A program made the translations under genes and the position numbers. From Bacillus sp. S3 (lineage in GTDB: Bacteria; Bacillota; Bacilli; Bacillales; Cytobacillaceae): 64,000 bases of DNA. Positions 51,636 to 60,872 of the stretch are shown here, piece after piece. The notes under the pieces are model-generated. The model had not been told where the DNA came from. It saw only the letters and a list, made by a program, of their open reading frames with translations, and made no database searches. Positions within the stretch are counted from its first letter, which is position 1; each line of letters starts with the position of its first letter. The DNA lies in assembly GCF_005154805.1 (NCBI RefSeq), contig NZ_CP039727.1, positions 4,337,501 through 4,401,500 on the forward strand. Reading direction: 5' to 3'.

Positions 51636-53321
51636 ATGAATTGGATACAAGAAAATACAGATATGGAAGGGTTGTTTGATTCGCTAAAATTGCTTGGAGT
51701 GGATGTTGTGTTTGGCAGCAGCAATCTCTGCCAAGAAACAATGACTCTCACAAAAAATGAAAATATTCGTTACTTTCAATTAAAGCATGAACAAGCAGCT
51801 GTCCACGCTGCGGACGGTTATGCCCGGGCAACAGGAAAACCGGGGGTTGTACTAATCCAAACTGCATCAGGTATCACCAACGGCATTACCGGAATCGCGA
51901 CTGCCTATAGCGATTCTGTACCACTCGTCATTATCGCTGGGCTGCGGAATCAAAGCTCCCTCAAATCGCAGGCATGGCAAGAATTAAATATTTCAGGACT
52001 CACGATGCCGATTACGAAGCATGCCTTTGCACTCAGCGACTTTGATGATCTTTCCGTCATTCTTCAAGATGCATTATCGTTTGCCGCAAATGGAAGACCT
52101 GGCCCTGTGTTAGTTGAATTGACTGCAGATTCCACACTCATGGTAAATCGGAAAGAGGGACAGGGGCACCACACATCCAAGCAAACAACGGTAAATGCGA
52201 GGAAACAAGAAAAATCACTTCAGCTTGCAAAAGAGTATATCGAAACTGCCAGAAAACCAGTTTTATTGATTGGCGGCGGTATCATTTCATCAGGTGGAGC
52301 CGGGCATTTAAAAGAGTTGGTGGAACAGTCACGCATTCCTGTCGTCAGTTCCTTGCTGGGGATTGGTGCGATGGATGCCGCCAATCCTTTATACTTGGGT
52401 ATGCTTGGTATGCACGGGACCTTTGCCGCTAATAAAGCTGTCCATCATTGTGATTTATTAATTTGTATCGGGGCACGATTCAGTGACCGGGTAACAGGGA
52501 AAATCAGCGGTTTCTCGCCTAAATCGAAAAAAATTCATATCGACATTGACCCTGCGGAAATCAACAAAATCATTCCGGTTGATCTGCCGATTGTCAGTGA
52601 TGCAAGGGAGTTTCTCAGCGAGTTAAAGACTCAATTGGACTACCAGCTAATTAAGGAGAACACAGAAATTTGGACAAATGAGGCCATAGATTGGAAGCGG
52701 ACTGTCCCGCGCTTTGACAAGTCTAAAAGTGCATTAAGCCCTCAGTCAATCATTCAAATGCTGAATAAACATGCCGATGAGGACACAATTGTCGTCACAG
52801 ATGTCGGCCAGCATCAAATTTGGACTGCCCATCATTATGCCTTTTCCAATCCGAGAACACTGCTGACATCCGGTGGTTTAGGGACAATGGGGTATGGTCT
52901 GCCGGCGGCGATTGGTGCCGCTGCAACGTGCCCGGGAAAACCGGTCATTTGTGTTTCAGGGGATGGCAGCTTTCAAATGAATCTGCAAGAATTGATGACG
53001 GCCGTAAAGTACCAGCCGCCTATTAAAATAATCATCTTGAATAATGGCTATCTTGGGATGGTGCGCCAATGGCAGGAGCTATTTTATAATGGCCGGTATT
53101 CATCGGTTAAAATGTCGTCGCCAAATTTCGCCCAGTTAGCGGAGGCCTATGGAGTGGCGGGATATAGAGCGGGATCTGAAGAAGAAGCTCGGAAAGTAAT
53201 TGCAAAGGCATTTCATCACACCGGACCTGCCCTGTTGGAATTTGACGTCGTCGAAGAAGAGAACGTCTACCCAATCGTCCCGCCCAACCACAGCAATCAT
53301 CAAATCATCTTATCGCGGTAA
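51636..53321 (+). CDS. Acetolactate-synthase-like TPP enzyme (IlvB family)
   Basis: 561 residues in three TPP-enzyme domains: catalytic Glu in LKHEQAAVHAADGYARATG, FAD-domain type middle (LGMLGMHGTFAANKAVHHCDLLICIGARFSDRVTG) and the TPP/Mg motif GDGSFQMNLQELMTAVKYQPP..LNNGYLGMVRQWQELFYNGRYS. The ending is that of anabolic IlvB. No ilvN, ilvC or leu genes adjoin, no T-box leader was seen and no alsD is present, so it is an orphan paralogue whose substrate is not certain. AGGTGA precedes the ATG. Confidence 0.8.
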   Translation: MNWIQENTDMEGLFDSLKLLGVDVVFGSSNLCQETMTLTKNENIRYFQLKHEQAAVHAADGYARATGKPGVVLIQTASGITNGITGIATAYSDSVPLVIIAGLRNQSSLKSQAWQELNISGLTMPITKHAFALSDFDDLSVILQDALSFAANGRPGPVLVELTADSTLMVNRKEGQGHHTSKQTTVNARKQEKSLQLAKEYIETARKPVLLIGGGIISSGGAGHLKELVEQSRIPVVSSLLGIGAMDAANPLYLGMLGMHGTFAANKAVHHCDLLICIGARFSDRVTGKISGFSPKSKKIHIDIDPAEINKIIPVDLPIVSDAREFLSELKTQLDYQLIKENTEIWTNEAIDWKRTVPRFDKSKSALSPQSIIQMLNKHADEDTIVVTDVGQHQIWTAHHYAFSNPRTLLTSGGLGTMGYGLPAAIGAAATCPGKPVICVSGDGSFQMNLQELMTAVKYQPPIKIIILNNGYLGMVRQWQELFYNGRYSSVKMSSPNFAQLAEAYGVAGYRAGSEEEARKVIAKAFHHTGPALLEFDVVEEENVYPIVPPNHSNHQIILSR

Positions 53322-53361
53322 GAAAAATATCAGGAGCTCCTCATATCCTATTGCCACGTTA

Positions 53362-53402
53362 AAAACGGTGCCTGACACCAGAATGGTGTCAGGCACCGTT
53401 TT
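53362..53402. terminator. Hairpin made of two dispersed repeat cores (copies 14 and 15); likely bidirectional terminator
   Basis: Perfect 18-pair stem, AAAACGGTGCCTGACACC (53362-53379) and its reverse complement (53385-53402), five-base loop. Both arms contain an exact repeat core. It lies between the convergent IlvB-like and YuxL-like genes and has A/T-rich ends, so it probably ends both transcripts. Confidence 0.8.
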
Positions 53403-53406
53403 CCAT

Positions 53407-55389
53407 TTAAAGGTATTCGCGGAACCAGTTTGCAATGTAATCGAGCCGGCTTTTGCGCAGGCTTGGCTTTCCGCTTCTTGAGAGTTCGTGGTTTTCTTCC
53501 GGGAATCGAATGAATTTCGTCTTCTTCCCTAACCGCTTTAACGCGATAAACAATTGCTCGGCCTGTTCAATAGGGCAGCGGTAATCCTTCTCACTATGTA
53601 GAATCAGCAGTGGTGTCTCTACATTTTCCACATAAGCAAGCGGAGAATGCTTCCAAAGGGTTGGCACATCATTCAAGTCAGCCGCAATCTGCCATTCCGT
53701 GAAATAATAGCCGATATCACTGACCCCGTAAAAACTAATCCAGTTAGAGATTGAGCGCTGTGTAACTGCTGCTTTAAAGCGATTTGTATGGCCGACAATC
53801 CAGTTTGTCATGAAGCCGCCATAGCTTCCACCGGTTACCCCTAGCCGCTTTTCATCTATAAAATCATACTGGTTCAGCACATAATCAACCGCCAGCATCA
53901 CATCCTGATAGTCGCCGCCGCCGTAATCACCGCGAACCGCATCAACAAACTCCTGGCCATATCCATGACTGCCCCTGGGGTTCACGTACAAAACAGCAAA
54001 CCCTTGCCCCGCTAGAATTTGAAACTCATTCATATAGGTATTGCCGTACATCATATGCGGGCCGCCGTGAATTTCAAGGATCAGCGGGTATTTTTTCCCT
54101 TCTTCAAACCCAATCGGCTTCATCAGCCAGCCATGAACCTTCCAGCCGTTTGCGCCTTCAAATTCAATGGATTCAGGTTTGGAAAATTCCATTTCTTCAA
54201 GCACATTGCACGTCGTTAGCTTTTCCCGCTTCGATGCATCCGTTAATGAAAACAAGTACAAGTCGCCAATATCTGTTGGCGTACTGATGGCAGTAATCGC
54301 CTTATCCGAAGCAGAGTGAATTGTTAAACCATACACATCCTGCTCCCCGGCAAGCACCGGCTGAATTCCGCCGCCAGCTGCATCTACAAAATAAAGATTG
54401 GTATTCCCTTGCTCTGTGGCAATAAAGTAAACACCTTGACTATCGTCCTTCCAAATTAACCCTGGGGTGACCGCTCCCTGATGGAAGTCGCCGGACAAGA
54501 AGTCGCCCACAGCAACGTCCCAGCCGGAGGTCAAACAAGACATTTTACCATCTGCAAGCTGGTAAAGCCAAATCTCTGGAAGGGTTGCATTTTCAAATTC
54601 CCGTTTATGTCCAATTAATCCAAGATGCTTACCGTCCGGTGAAAATCCGGCATGATAAAAAACACCTTGCCCATCCGTCACAGGGATTAATTCTTTTTTG
54701 GCCATCTCCAAAAGAAAGACATCATATGTAAATGATAAATCGGCATCTTCTGTTGGATTTGCACCAACAGCGAGATATTTCCCGTCCGGTGACCAATCAT
54801 ATAGGTTCACATCATAGCCTTCAGCCGTAAGCTGTGTCAGCTCCCCGCTTTTCACATCCACCACGGCAACCTGCTTGAAATGCCCCTGCAAAAATCCGGC
54901 GGAGTCCGATTTATATTTCATCTTTGTTACTTCCAGCGGTACCGGCTTCTCCTCTTTTTTCTCCTCTTCTTCATCAAAAATAGTTTGACTGGATTTCAAT
55001 GAAGTAGTGAAAGCCAACTTCTTTCCATCTGGTGACCAGACAGGGCTGCTTACCCCGCTTGCAAGAAACGTTAACTGCCTAGCTTCACCTCCGTTTACAC
55101 TTAAAACATAAATTTGATTCTTTCCGCTTCGGTTGGAGACAAACGCAAGCTCTTTCCCATTCGGTGACCATCGCGGCGAATGATTCTTCCCTTTGCCGAA
55201 CGTCCATTGAACCGGTTCAGCTCCTTTTTCAGCCTTTTGGAAAAATAAATGCGCTTGATACTCATCTGACTCTTTGTCAATCGTTGTCCGCATGTACACA
55301 AATGACTGTCCATCAGGTGCAAACAACGGGTTGACCACTGATGTGAATTGATATAAATCTTCTGACACGACTCCTCTAGTTACTTCCAT
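53407..55389 (-). CDS. yuxL: S9-family serine peptidase, YuxL-like acylaminoacyl/prolyl oligopeptidase
   Basis: 660-residue cytoplasmic peptidase, nearly the length of B. subtilis YuxL. N-terminal beta-propeller (about 1-390) made of WD/PD40-like units (SPDGKHLGLIG, WSPDGKYLAVGA), then an alpha/beta hydrolase domain. The catalytic Ser is in TGGSYGGFMTNW, Asp in LHSEKDYRCPIEQAE and His in PEENHELSRSGKP. No signal peptide. It cleaves short peptides. It is a single gene. Confidence 0.87.
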   Translation of the reverse strand: MEVTRGVVSEDLYQFTSVVNPLFAPDGQSFVYMRTTIDKESDEYQAHLFFQKAEKGAEPVQWTFGKGKNHSPRWSPNGKELAFVSNRSGKNQIYVLSVNGGEARQLTFLASGVSSPVWSPDGKKLAFTTSLKSSQTIFDEEEEKKEEKPVPLEVTKMKYKSDSAGFLQGHFKQVAVVDVKSGELTQLTAEGYDVNLYDWSPDGKYLAVGANPTEDADLSFTYDVFLLEMAKKELIPVTDGQGVFYHAGFSPDGKHLGLIGHKREFENATLPEIWLYQLADGKMSCLTSGWDVAVGDFLSGDFHQGAVTPGLIWKDDSQGVYFIATEQGNTNLYFVDAAGGGIQPVLAGEQDVYGLTIHSASDKAITAISTPTDIGDLYLFSLTDASKREKLTTCNVLEEMEFSKPESIEFEGANGWKVHGWLMKPIGFEEGKKYPLILEIHGGPHMMYGNTYMNEFQILAGQGFAVLYVNPRGSHGYGQEFVDAVRGDYGGGDYQDVMLAVDYVLNQYDFIDEKRLGVTGGSYGGFMTNWIVGHTNRFKAAVTQRSISNWISFYGVSDIGYYFTEWQIAADLNDVPTLWKHSPLAYVENVETPLLILHSEKDYRCPIEQAEQLFIALKRLGKKTKFIRFPEENHELSRSGKPSLRKSRLDYIANWFREYL

Positions 55390-55485
55390 CTTGCTGGCCC
55401 CCTATTCAAAAACTCCTACACTAAAGTATTTCGACACTAGAAGGATTTTTCCTTTCATTTTTTAATCTAAGCGGCACGCTGCAAT

Positions 55486-55521
55486 AAAAAAACTGCCCCA
55501 TCAATATGATAAGGGCAGTTT
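55486..55521 (-). terminator. Terminator of the murQ-murR-murP-mupG operon
   Basis: AAACTGCCC / GGGCAGTTT stem eight bases after the mupG stop; the minus strand runs into seven T. Confidence 0.85.
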
Positions 55522-55528
55522 GCCTGTT

Positions 55529-56536
55529 TTAGACCTGTATGAGTTTTACTTTTTGACCTGGCTGAAGGAGGGCAAGCAGCGGCAGATCCTCCTCTGCAAC
55601 CCTTCCGACCACATTCACTCGTTCATCGGCAGCTAGATCACGAATCGTAATCTGCACTTCACCGCGATACCTGCCATAGCGGTCATTGTCTCTCGTAATC
55701 GTGCCAAAAGGACGTGTCCAAGTATTCTCAGGAACCACCGCCCCAGCACTTCTCGTATCCGTCAGCCGAAGAACGTCACGGGAAAAATCAGGACGAAGCC
55801 GGAACTCCCCCTCTTCGAATCCTTCCACTCGAAGGGCAACCCGCCGATGACGGTCAAAATCGATTAATTTTTCAAAAAGAGCTGCACTTGCTTCCGGGTC
55901 GCCGATATATACATCTTCAACTCCCGCCGAGAACAGTTCCAGCGCCGCTCTATATGGATCAACACCACGATGGCTCTCCAGTGTCGGCAGCCCTTCGAAC
56001 AACGGGCCGCGTTTCTCTCCGTCACCTGGAATATAGGCACAAACCGGAATACCAAAACGTGCAAAAAGGTCATTCTGCGTTTGAAAAAAGAGTTCAGCTA
56101 ATCCGGTTTCAATCCGGGGATAGAAATTATGCCAGGCCAGCAGCTGACCTGCCTCCAAACCGCCATCAAGCAAGGCGCGTATATCCTCTTCAAATAAAAT
56201 ACTGGCATTCAAAGCTAGCTTGAAATCCTTCGAAAGGGACAAAATCGTTTCATGGGCAAAAAAATCATCCAACCGCAAGCCCATTACCCCTAAAGCTTTT
56301 AGCTCAAACAAGCTATCCAATCCCAAATGGGCAGGTGTTCGCAGCGATACATCCGCGTACACTTCTATTCCAGTTTCCTTTGCCGTTTGCAGCAGTTTTT
56401 TCGCTCGAGCTGCTAAATCTCCGGACTCTTCGGGAATGTGAAGCGAGGTAAACGCCCGCTTCACACCCATTTTTCCTGCCAGTGCAATCCGTTCTTCTGC
56501 TAACGGATCATTTAGATAGAATGAAATCCCGATCAA
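55529..56536 (-). CDS. mupG: 6-phospho-N-acetylmuramidase, MupG/DUF871 family
   Basis: 335 residues: TIM barrel (about 1-235) with ISFYLNDP, RLDDFF and the family signature HNFYPRIETGL, then a cyclophilin-like C-terminal domain (about 240-335). Known for S. aureus MupG: it hydrolyses MurNAc-6-phosphate-GlcNAc imported by MurP. The TTG start overlaps the murP stop by four bases (TTGA). The S. aureus cluster mupG-murQ-murP-murR has the same four genes, which strengthens the call. The annotation outer surface protein used for this family is misleading. Confidence 0.87.
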   Translation of the reverse strand: MIGISFYLNDPLAEERIALAGKMGVKRAFTSLHIPEESGDLAARAKKLLQTAKETGIEVYADVSLRTPAHLGLDSLFELKALGVMGLRLDDFFAHETILSLSKDFKLALNASILFEEDIRALLDGGLEAGQLLAWHNFYPRIETGLAELFFQTQNDLFARFGIPVCAYIPGDGEKRGPLFEGLPTLESHRGVDPYRAALELFSAGVEDVYIGDPEASAALFEKLIDFDRHRRVALRVEGFEEGEFRLRPDFSRDVLRLTDTRSAGAVVPENTWTRPFGTITRDNDRYGRYRGEVQITIRDLAADERVNVVGRVAEEDLPLLALLQPGQKVKLIQV

Positions 56537-57894
56537 TCAAATTCACCGGCCATCTCATCTTTGAAACCGAATAAATAAGTGAATAAGAATCCTGCTCCAT
56601 AGGCAATTAATACCCCTACTAAATAAAGGAGAACTTGACCTGTTACCACAAGGAACGCAAGTGGTAATCCAGATACGCCGATTGCGACCGTTGCGATTCC
56701 AAATGCAGCTTGGAACGCACCACCGACACCAGCACCTAAACATGCTGTTAAGAACGGACGACCGAGGGGAAGGGTAACACCGAAAATTAACGGCTCACCA
56801 ATTCCAAGAATTCCTGCTGGCAGACCACCGCCAATGGCTCTTTTTAAACGCGTTTTCTTTGTTTTTAGATAGATGGCAAACGCTGCACCTACTTGACCTG
56901 CGCCGCCCATTGCTAAGATTGGCAGAAGCGGGTCATCACCAATTGTATTAATTAATTCTAAGTGGATAGGTGTTAGACCTTGATGTAATCCAGTTACAAC
57001 AAGCGGAAGGAAGGTTGCTCCGAGAACAAATCCTGCCACAACACCGCCCATATCAAGTAAAGAAGTTAATCCTTTTGTGATAATATCTGAAACGAAACCA
57101 CCAAGCGGCATAAATACAAGATAAGTAACAATACCAGTAACCAATAAAGCAACCGTTGGTGTGACGAAAAGATCAAGAGACGTTGGAACAAATTTGCGTA
57201 CTCGTTTTTCTACAAGAGCGATAAAGATGGCAGCAAACAATACGCCAATTAAACCACCGCGTCCAGGAAGTAAATCTGCACCAAACAAATGGATGCCTGC
57301 AACGGCCGGGTTAATGATCAAAATACCAGCAATCGCCCCAAGTGCCGGCGAACCGCCAAACTCCTTCGCCGCATTCATACCAACTAAAATACCGAGATAA
57401 CCGAATAACCCGCCGCCAATAACCGATAAAATCGTCGCTAACTGAGAATCTCCAGCCAGCCATCCAGCTTGAATAATTGCTTTTGTGATCCCGGTAATCA
57501 ATCCGGATGCCACAAGGGCAGGGATTAACGGAATGAAAATACTAGAGATTTTTCGTAAAAACAGCTTAAATGGTGTCGCATTCTTTTTGTTGATTTCAGC
57601 CTTGGTGCTTGCTGCTTTCGCTTTTAAATCAATCCCGCCGGCAGCGTCTATTAATTTCCCAAACTCTTCTGTTACTTTATTAACCTTTCCTGGGCCAATA
57701 ATAATTTGCAGCGTCTCTTCCTCTACAACCCCAAGTACCCCATCAATTTTCTTAATAGCCGCCTTGTTAACCTTCGACTCATCATTCGGTGTCACACGAA
57801 GTCTTGTCATACAATGTGTGTAATTGCCAATATTCGCAGCCCCGCCTAATTGTTCCAGAATCTTTTCGGCTAATTGTTTATTCTCTCCAGCCAT
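56533..57894 (-). CDS. murP: PTS EIIBC for MurNAc or MurNAc-GlcNAc
   Basis: 453 residues: EIIB domain (about 1-85) with the phosphorylated Cys in NYTHCMTRLRVTP, and an EIIC domain with about ten helices (ALGAIAGILIINPAVAGI, PVTLGxxLP-like LVVTGLHQGLTPIHLELINT, GIGEPLIFGVTLPLGRPF). There is no EIIA domain, so the general glucose-type EIIA must serve it. AAGGGG precedes the ATG. Imports and 6-phosphorylates amino-sugar fragments released during wall turnover. Confidence 0.88.
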   Translation of the reverse strand: MAGENKQLAEKILEQLGGAANIGNYTHCMTRLRVTPNDESKVNKAAIKKIDGVLGVVEEETLQIIIGPGKVNKVTEEFGKLIDAAGGIDLKAKAASTKAEINKKNATPFKLFLRKISSIFIPLIPALVASGLITGITKAIIQAGWLAGDSQLATILSVIGGGLFGYLGILVGMNAAKEFGGSPALGAIAGILIINPAVAGIHLFGADLLPGRGGLIGVLFAAIFIALVEKRVRKFVPTSLDLFVTPTVALLVTGIVTYLVFMPLGGFVSDIITKGLTSLLDMGGVVAGFVLGATFLPLVVTGLHQGLTPIHLELINTIGDDPLLPILAMGGAGQVGAAFAIYLKTKKTRLKRAIGGGLPAGILGIGEPLIFGVTLPLGRPFLTACLGAGVGGAFQAAFGIATVAIGVSGLPLAFLVVTGQVLLYLVGVLIAYGAGFLFTYLFGFKDEMAGEFD

Positions 57895-57971
57895 GCTATT
57901 TCCCCTTCTCTCTGATGTAATTTATTTTTTAAAAAAATGAAACGGAATGGTGTCCGCATCACCCCCTGCAA

Positions 57972-58826
57972 TTACTTACCTTCTTTGATAAATCGGATGG
58001 CTTCCCGTGTTTTGTCAATCGAGTGAATCGTTTTGTCATATTGAACAGTGGCCATCGATAAAAATAAAATATCAATAATATATAACTGCGCAAGACGCGA
58101 TGAAGTGGCTGCACTGCGAAACGGCGCCTCCCCGGAATAAGCGGTAAACAGCTTAATATCCGCAAGGGATGAGACAGTGGATTGCCCGTATTTTGTTAAA
58201 CTAATCGTTTTGACGCCCCGCTCTTTCGCTAACGTCATCACCTTAATTATCTCCTCTGTTTCCCCGGAGTGCGAAATGCCGAACACGACATCATCCTGAT
58301 TCGCATTCGCAATCAGCGTCGCGACAAGATGCGTATCTGTAAAAGCGGTTGCATTTTTATGAATGCGAAGGAATTTCTGCTGGGCATCCTTCGCGATAAT
58401 ATTAGAAGCGCCAATGCCAAAAAAATGAACATTTTGCGCGGGCAGCAAGGTTTGAACAGCACGCTGCAACTCATCATAATTGATGATTTCTTCCGAATCC
58501 CGGATACTTTGGATACTGTTGCTTGTTGTCTTCTGAACGATTGAGAAAAAGGATTCACCCGGTTCAATGTCACGATAGCCTTGCTCGACAGGCTTCACTA
58601 AGTCCCCGGCAATTCTCACTTTTAAATCTTGAAATCCGGTTAAGCCCAAGGATTTGCACAGCCGGATAACGGCCGCTCCACTTGTACCTGCTTGAACCCC
58701 GATGTCATTGACGGTACTGTTTAAAATCGATTGCGGATATTCAAGAATAAACTCCGCAATTTTCCGTTCAGAAGCCGGAAGCTGTTCCAGCATATTTTGA
58801 ATCATTTTTAAACCGCCTGCTGCCAC
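57972..58826 (-). CDS. murR: RpiR-family regulator MurR
   Basis: 284 residues: HTH domain (QLPASERKIAEFILEYPQSILNSTVNDIGVQAGTSGAAVIRLCKSLG) and a SIS sugar-phosphate-binding domain (FFGIGASNIIAKDAQQKF, GISHSGETEEIIK). GTG at 58826 is preferred: it has AAGGTGG eight bases upstream and gives the B. subtilis-like start M(A)xGGLxxIQ; the frame is open to a TTG at 58862. It is expected to sense MurNAc-6-phosphate and to bind the TGAAAT-N3-ATTTCA palindromes before murQ and the Cof-type gene. Confidence 0.85.
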   Translation of the reverse strand: MAAGGLKMIQNMLEQLPASERKIAEFILEYPQSILNSTVNDIGVQAGTSGAAVIRLCKSLGLTGFQDLKVRIAGDLVKPVEQGYRDIEPGESFFSIVQKTTSNSIQSIRDSEEIINYDELQRAVQTLLPAQNVHFFGIGASNIIAKDAQQKFLRIHKNATAFTDTHLVATLIANANQDDVVFGISHSGETEEIIKVMTLAKERGVKTISLTKYGQSTVSSLADIKLFTAYSGEAPFRSAATSSRLAQLYIIDILFLSMATVQYDKTIHSIDKTREAIRFIKEGK

Positions 58827-58851
58827 GCCCAAAACCACCTTTTCATCTGAC

Positions 58852-59760
58852 TCATTTTTCAACTTTTTGGATTGCCTTTTTCACATAACCATTTGCCTCT
58901 GTTAATAATCGTTCTGCTTCTTGCTTCGATGTATTCGTCTTGATCATGACAATCGCCGTTTTCACTTGCAGATCCGCATTTTCTAGTGTTTCCAGTGCGT
59001 TTTCATACGAAACTCCGGTGACTTTGCGGATGATGCCAATCGCCCGCTCCTTCAATTTTTGATTGCTCACACGGACATCCACCATTAAATTATCGTAGGC
59101 TTTTCCTAACAGAATCATGGATGAAGTGGAAATCATATTCAAAACCATTTTATGGGCGGTACCTGATTTCAAGCGAGTCGAGCCGGTTAGCACTTCAGGA
59201 CCGACAATCACCTCGATTGCTTGATCTGCTTCCTTACTAATTGTCGCATTCATATTACAAGAAAGTGCGACTGTTTTCGCGCCGATGCTGCGTGCATAGC
59301 GGAGAGCCCCAATCACATAAGGCGTCCGGCCGCTGGCAGCGATGCCGATGACGGTATCATTTTTTGTCAATTCCAATGCCTTCAAATCGCTGATACCGAG
59401 CTCCGGATTGTCTTCCGCACCCTCGACTGCTTTAATGAAGGCCCCTTCGCCCCCGGCCATAAGGCCTTGAACCATTTCAGGGTCCGTGCTGAAGGTCGGT
59501 GGACATTCAACGGCGTCCAGTACTCCTAAACGGCCGCTCGTGCCTGCCCCTAAATAAATCAGACGCCCTCCGTTTTGAAAGGAAGTAAAGACAAATTGCA
59601 CTGCTGCCTCAATATCCGGTAATACTTCCTTTACGGCTAATGCCACCATTTGATCCTGCTCATTCATAATCCGTAAAATGTCGCTTGGAGTTGCTGTATC
59701 AATTTGCATCGAATGTTCGTTGCGGGATTCCGTTGTTAATAATTCCAGGTTTTCTTCCAT
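58852..59760 (-). CDS. murQ: N-acetylmuramic acid 6-phosphate etherase
   Basis: 302 residues, usual length. Splits MurNAc-6-phosphate into GlcNAc-6-phosphate and D-lactate. Motifs: [48 protein letters not shown] (catalytic Glu in the EGAED region), [41 protein letters not shown]. First gene of murQ-murR-murP-mupG. Promoter with MurR-type operator and cre site upstream. Confidence 0.93.
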   Translation of the reverse strand: MEENLELLTTESRNEHSMQIDTATPSDILRIMNEQDQMVALAVKEVLPDIEAAVQFVFTSFQNGGRLIYLGAGTSGRLGVLDAVECPPTFSTDPEMVQGLMAGGEGAFIKAVEGAEDNPELGISDLKALELTKNDTVIGIAASGRTPYVIGALRYARSIGAKTVALSCNMNATISKEADQAIEVIVGPEVLTGSTRLKSGTAHKMVLNMISTSSMILLGKAYDNLMVDVRVSNQKLKERAIGIIRKVTGVSYENALETLENADLQVKTAIVMIKTNTSKQEAERLLTEANGYVKKAIQKVEK

Positions 59761-59793
59761 TGGTTTGTTGTCCTCCTGTTGATCATTTCTTAG

Positions 59794-59808
59794 CTGTAAG
59801 CGATTTCT
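59794..59808 (+). promoter_or_regulatory. cre site (CcpA) before murQ
   Basis: CTGTAAGCGATTTCT, fitting the cre consensus at all but the first position, just downstream of the murQ -10. It points to catabolite repression of muropeptide recycling. Confidence 0.65.
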
Positions 59809-59816
59809 GTAGTTTT

Positions 59817-59845
59817 ATTATATGACGACTGAAATGATAATTCAA
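59817..59845 (-). promoter_or_regulatory. murQ promoter with overlapping MurR-type operator
   Basis: Minus strand: -35 TTGAAT (59840-59845), 17-base spacer, -10 TATAAT (59817-59822). The near-perfect palindrome TGAAT-TATC-ATTTCA-type (59830-59844) covers the -35 and part of the spacer. Confidence 0.75.
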
Positions 59846-59895
59846 TATTTTTGTAAAAAAATTAAAATTATATTTCAGAGCAATTATTTTTTACA

Positions 59896-60762
59896 TCAAT
59901 CAAGCAAATAACGGCGAATGGCCGCCGCCACCCCTGCTTCATTATTATTCCCTGTCACATGATCCGCCAGCAGTTTCACCTTTTCCGGTGCATTTCCCAT
60001 CGCAATCCCGAGGCCTGCCATCGAAAGCATAAGTGAATCATTATAATTGTCGCCAATAGCGGCGGTTTGCGTGATAGGAATTCCATGCTGTTCGATCAGT
60101 TTTAACAGCGCAGATGCCTTAGTGACCCCGCTTGGGGAAATCTCTAAATTAAGGAAATTGAAACTGCTGCTGATTTCCATGTCCCCTCCTACCTGTTCGG
60201 CAATCCGTTTTGAAAATTCAGCAAGTCGATCACCGTCATCAAAGACCGCGATTTTCGTAATTTTCGGTTGCTGTTCTTTCATATATTGATAAAAATGATC
60301 GATGACCTTGACCTGGCAGTATTTTCGAACCGTTTCACAAGAGGCGGGACTAGCGCCTGATTTTTCCAGTGCCGGAATATTATTTTCAATCCAATTCTCA
60401 TTCCATTTATTCACAGCCGGTACAAGCAAAGTATCTCCTTCATAAAAATGGGCGTAGATCCCTTCCGCTTCACATAATTCCCAGAAAAGTAACAGGGGTT
60501 CGTGCTGAAAAATAGCCTGCTCGCTGATTTCTCCCGTCTCATCTAGTAGAATGGCGCCATTGTAGGCAATGATCGGCTCTCCCTCCAGGCCGATCGTCCG
60601 CGCAATCCATTTTGTTGAAAGCGGGGATCGGCCGCTGCAAATTACCACCCTCCCTCCTTGGCTGCGGTATTCTTGAATCGCTTCAATCGTTTCCACATCA
60701 ATCTCTTTTTCATCGTTTAATAAGGTGCCGTCTAAATCAGTCGCTAAAAGTGAGTATTTCAA
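59896..60762 (-). CDS. Cof-type HAD-IIB phosphatase
   Basis: 288 residues. HAD motifs: I LLATDLDGTLLNDEKEID (nucleophile Asp), II VICSGRSP, III Lys in VTKASALLKLIEQHG, IV IGDNYNDSLMLSMAG. Cytoplasmic phosphatase of sugar phosphates or similar. The TTG start has AAAGGGG nine bases upstream. Its promoter shares the operator and layout of murQ, so it probably acts on a phosphorylated amino sugar or prevents sugar-phosphate stress during muropeptide use; that role is inferred. Confidence 0.82.
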   Translation of the reverse strand: MKYSLLATDLDGTLLNDEKEIDVETIEAIQEYRSQGGRVVICSGRSPLSTKWIARTIGLEGEPIIAYNGAILLDETGEISEQAIFQHEPLLLFWELCEAEGIYAHFYEGDTLLVPAVNKWNENWIENNIPALEKSGASPASCETVRKYCQVKVIDHFYQYMKEQQPKITKIAVFDDGDRLAEFSKRIAEQVGGDMEISSSFNFLNLEISPSGVTKASALLKLIEQHGIPITQTAAIGDNYNDSLMLSMAGLGIAMGNAPEKVKLLADHVTGNNNEAGVAAAIRRYLLD

Positions 60763-60797
60763 TAGTATTGCCCCTTTTGAATTAATATTTTATAATA

Positions 60798-60826
60798 ATT
60801 ATATATTTACTGAAATAATATTTCAA
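60798..60826 (-). promoter_or_regulatory. Cof-type phosphatase promoter with MurR-type palindrome; divergent to glcD
   Basis: Minus strand: -35 TTGAAA (60821-60826), 17-base spacer, -10 TATAAT (60798-60803). Perfect palindrome TGAAATAATATTTCA at 60811-60825, placed as in the murQ promoter. On the plus strand a possible glcD promoter (TTACTG-N18-TACTAT) spans the same palindrome. Confidence 0.75.
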
Positions 60827-60872
60827 AACTTACTATACACACGTTAGAAAAAAATGAAGAGGGGGAACTGCA

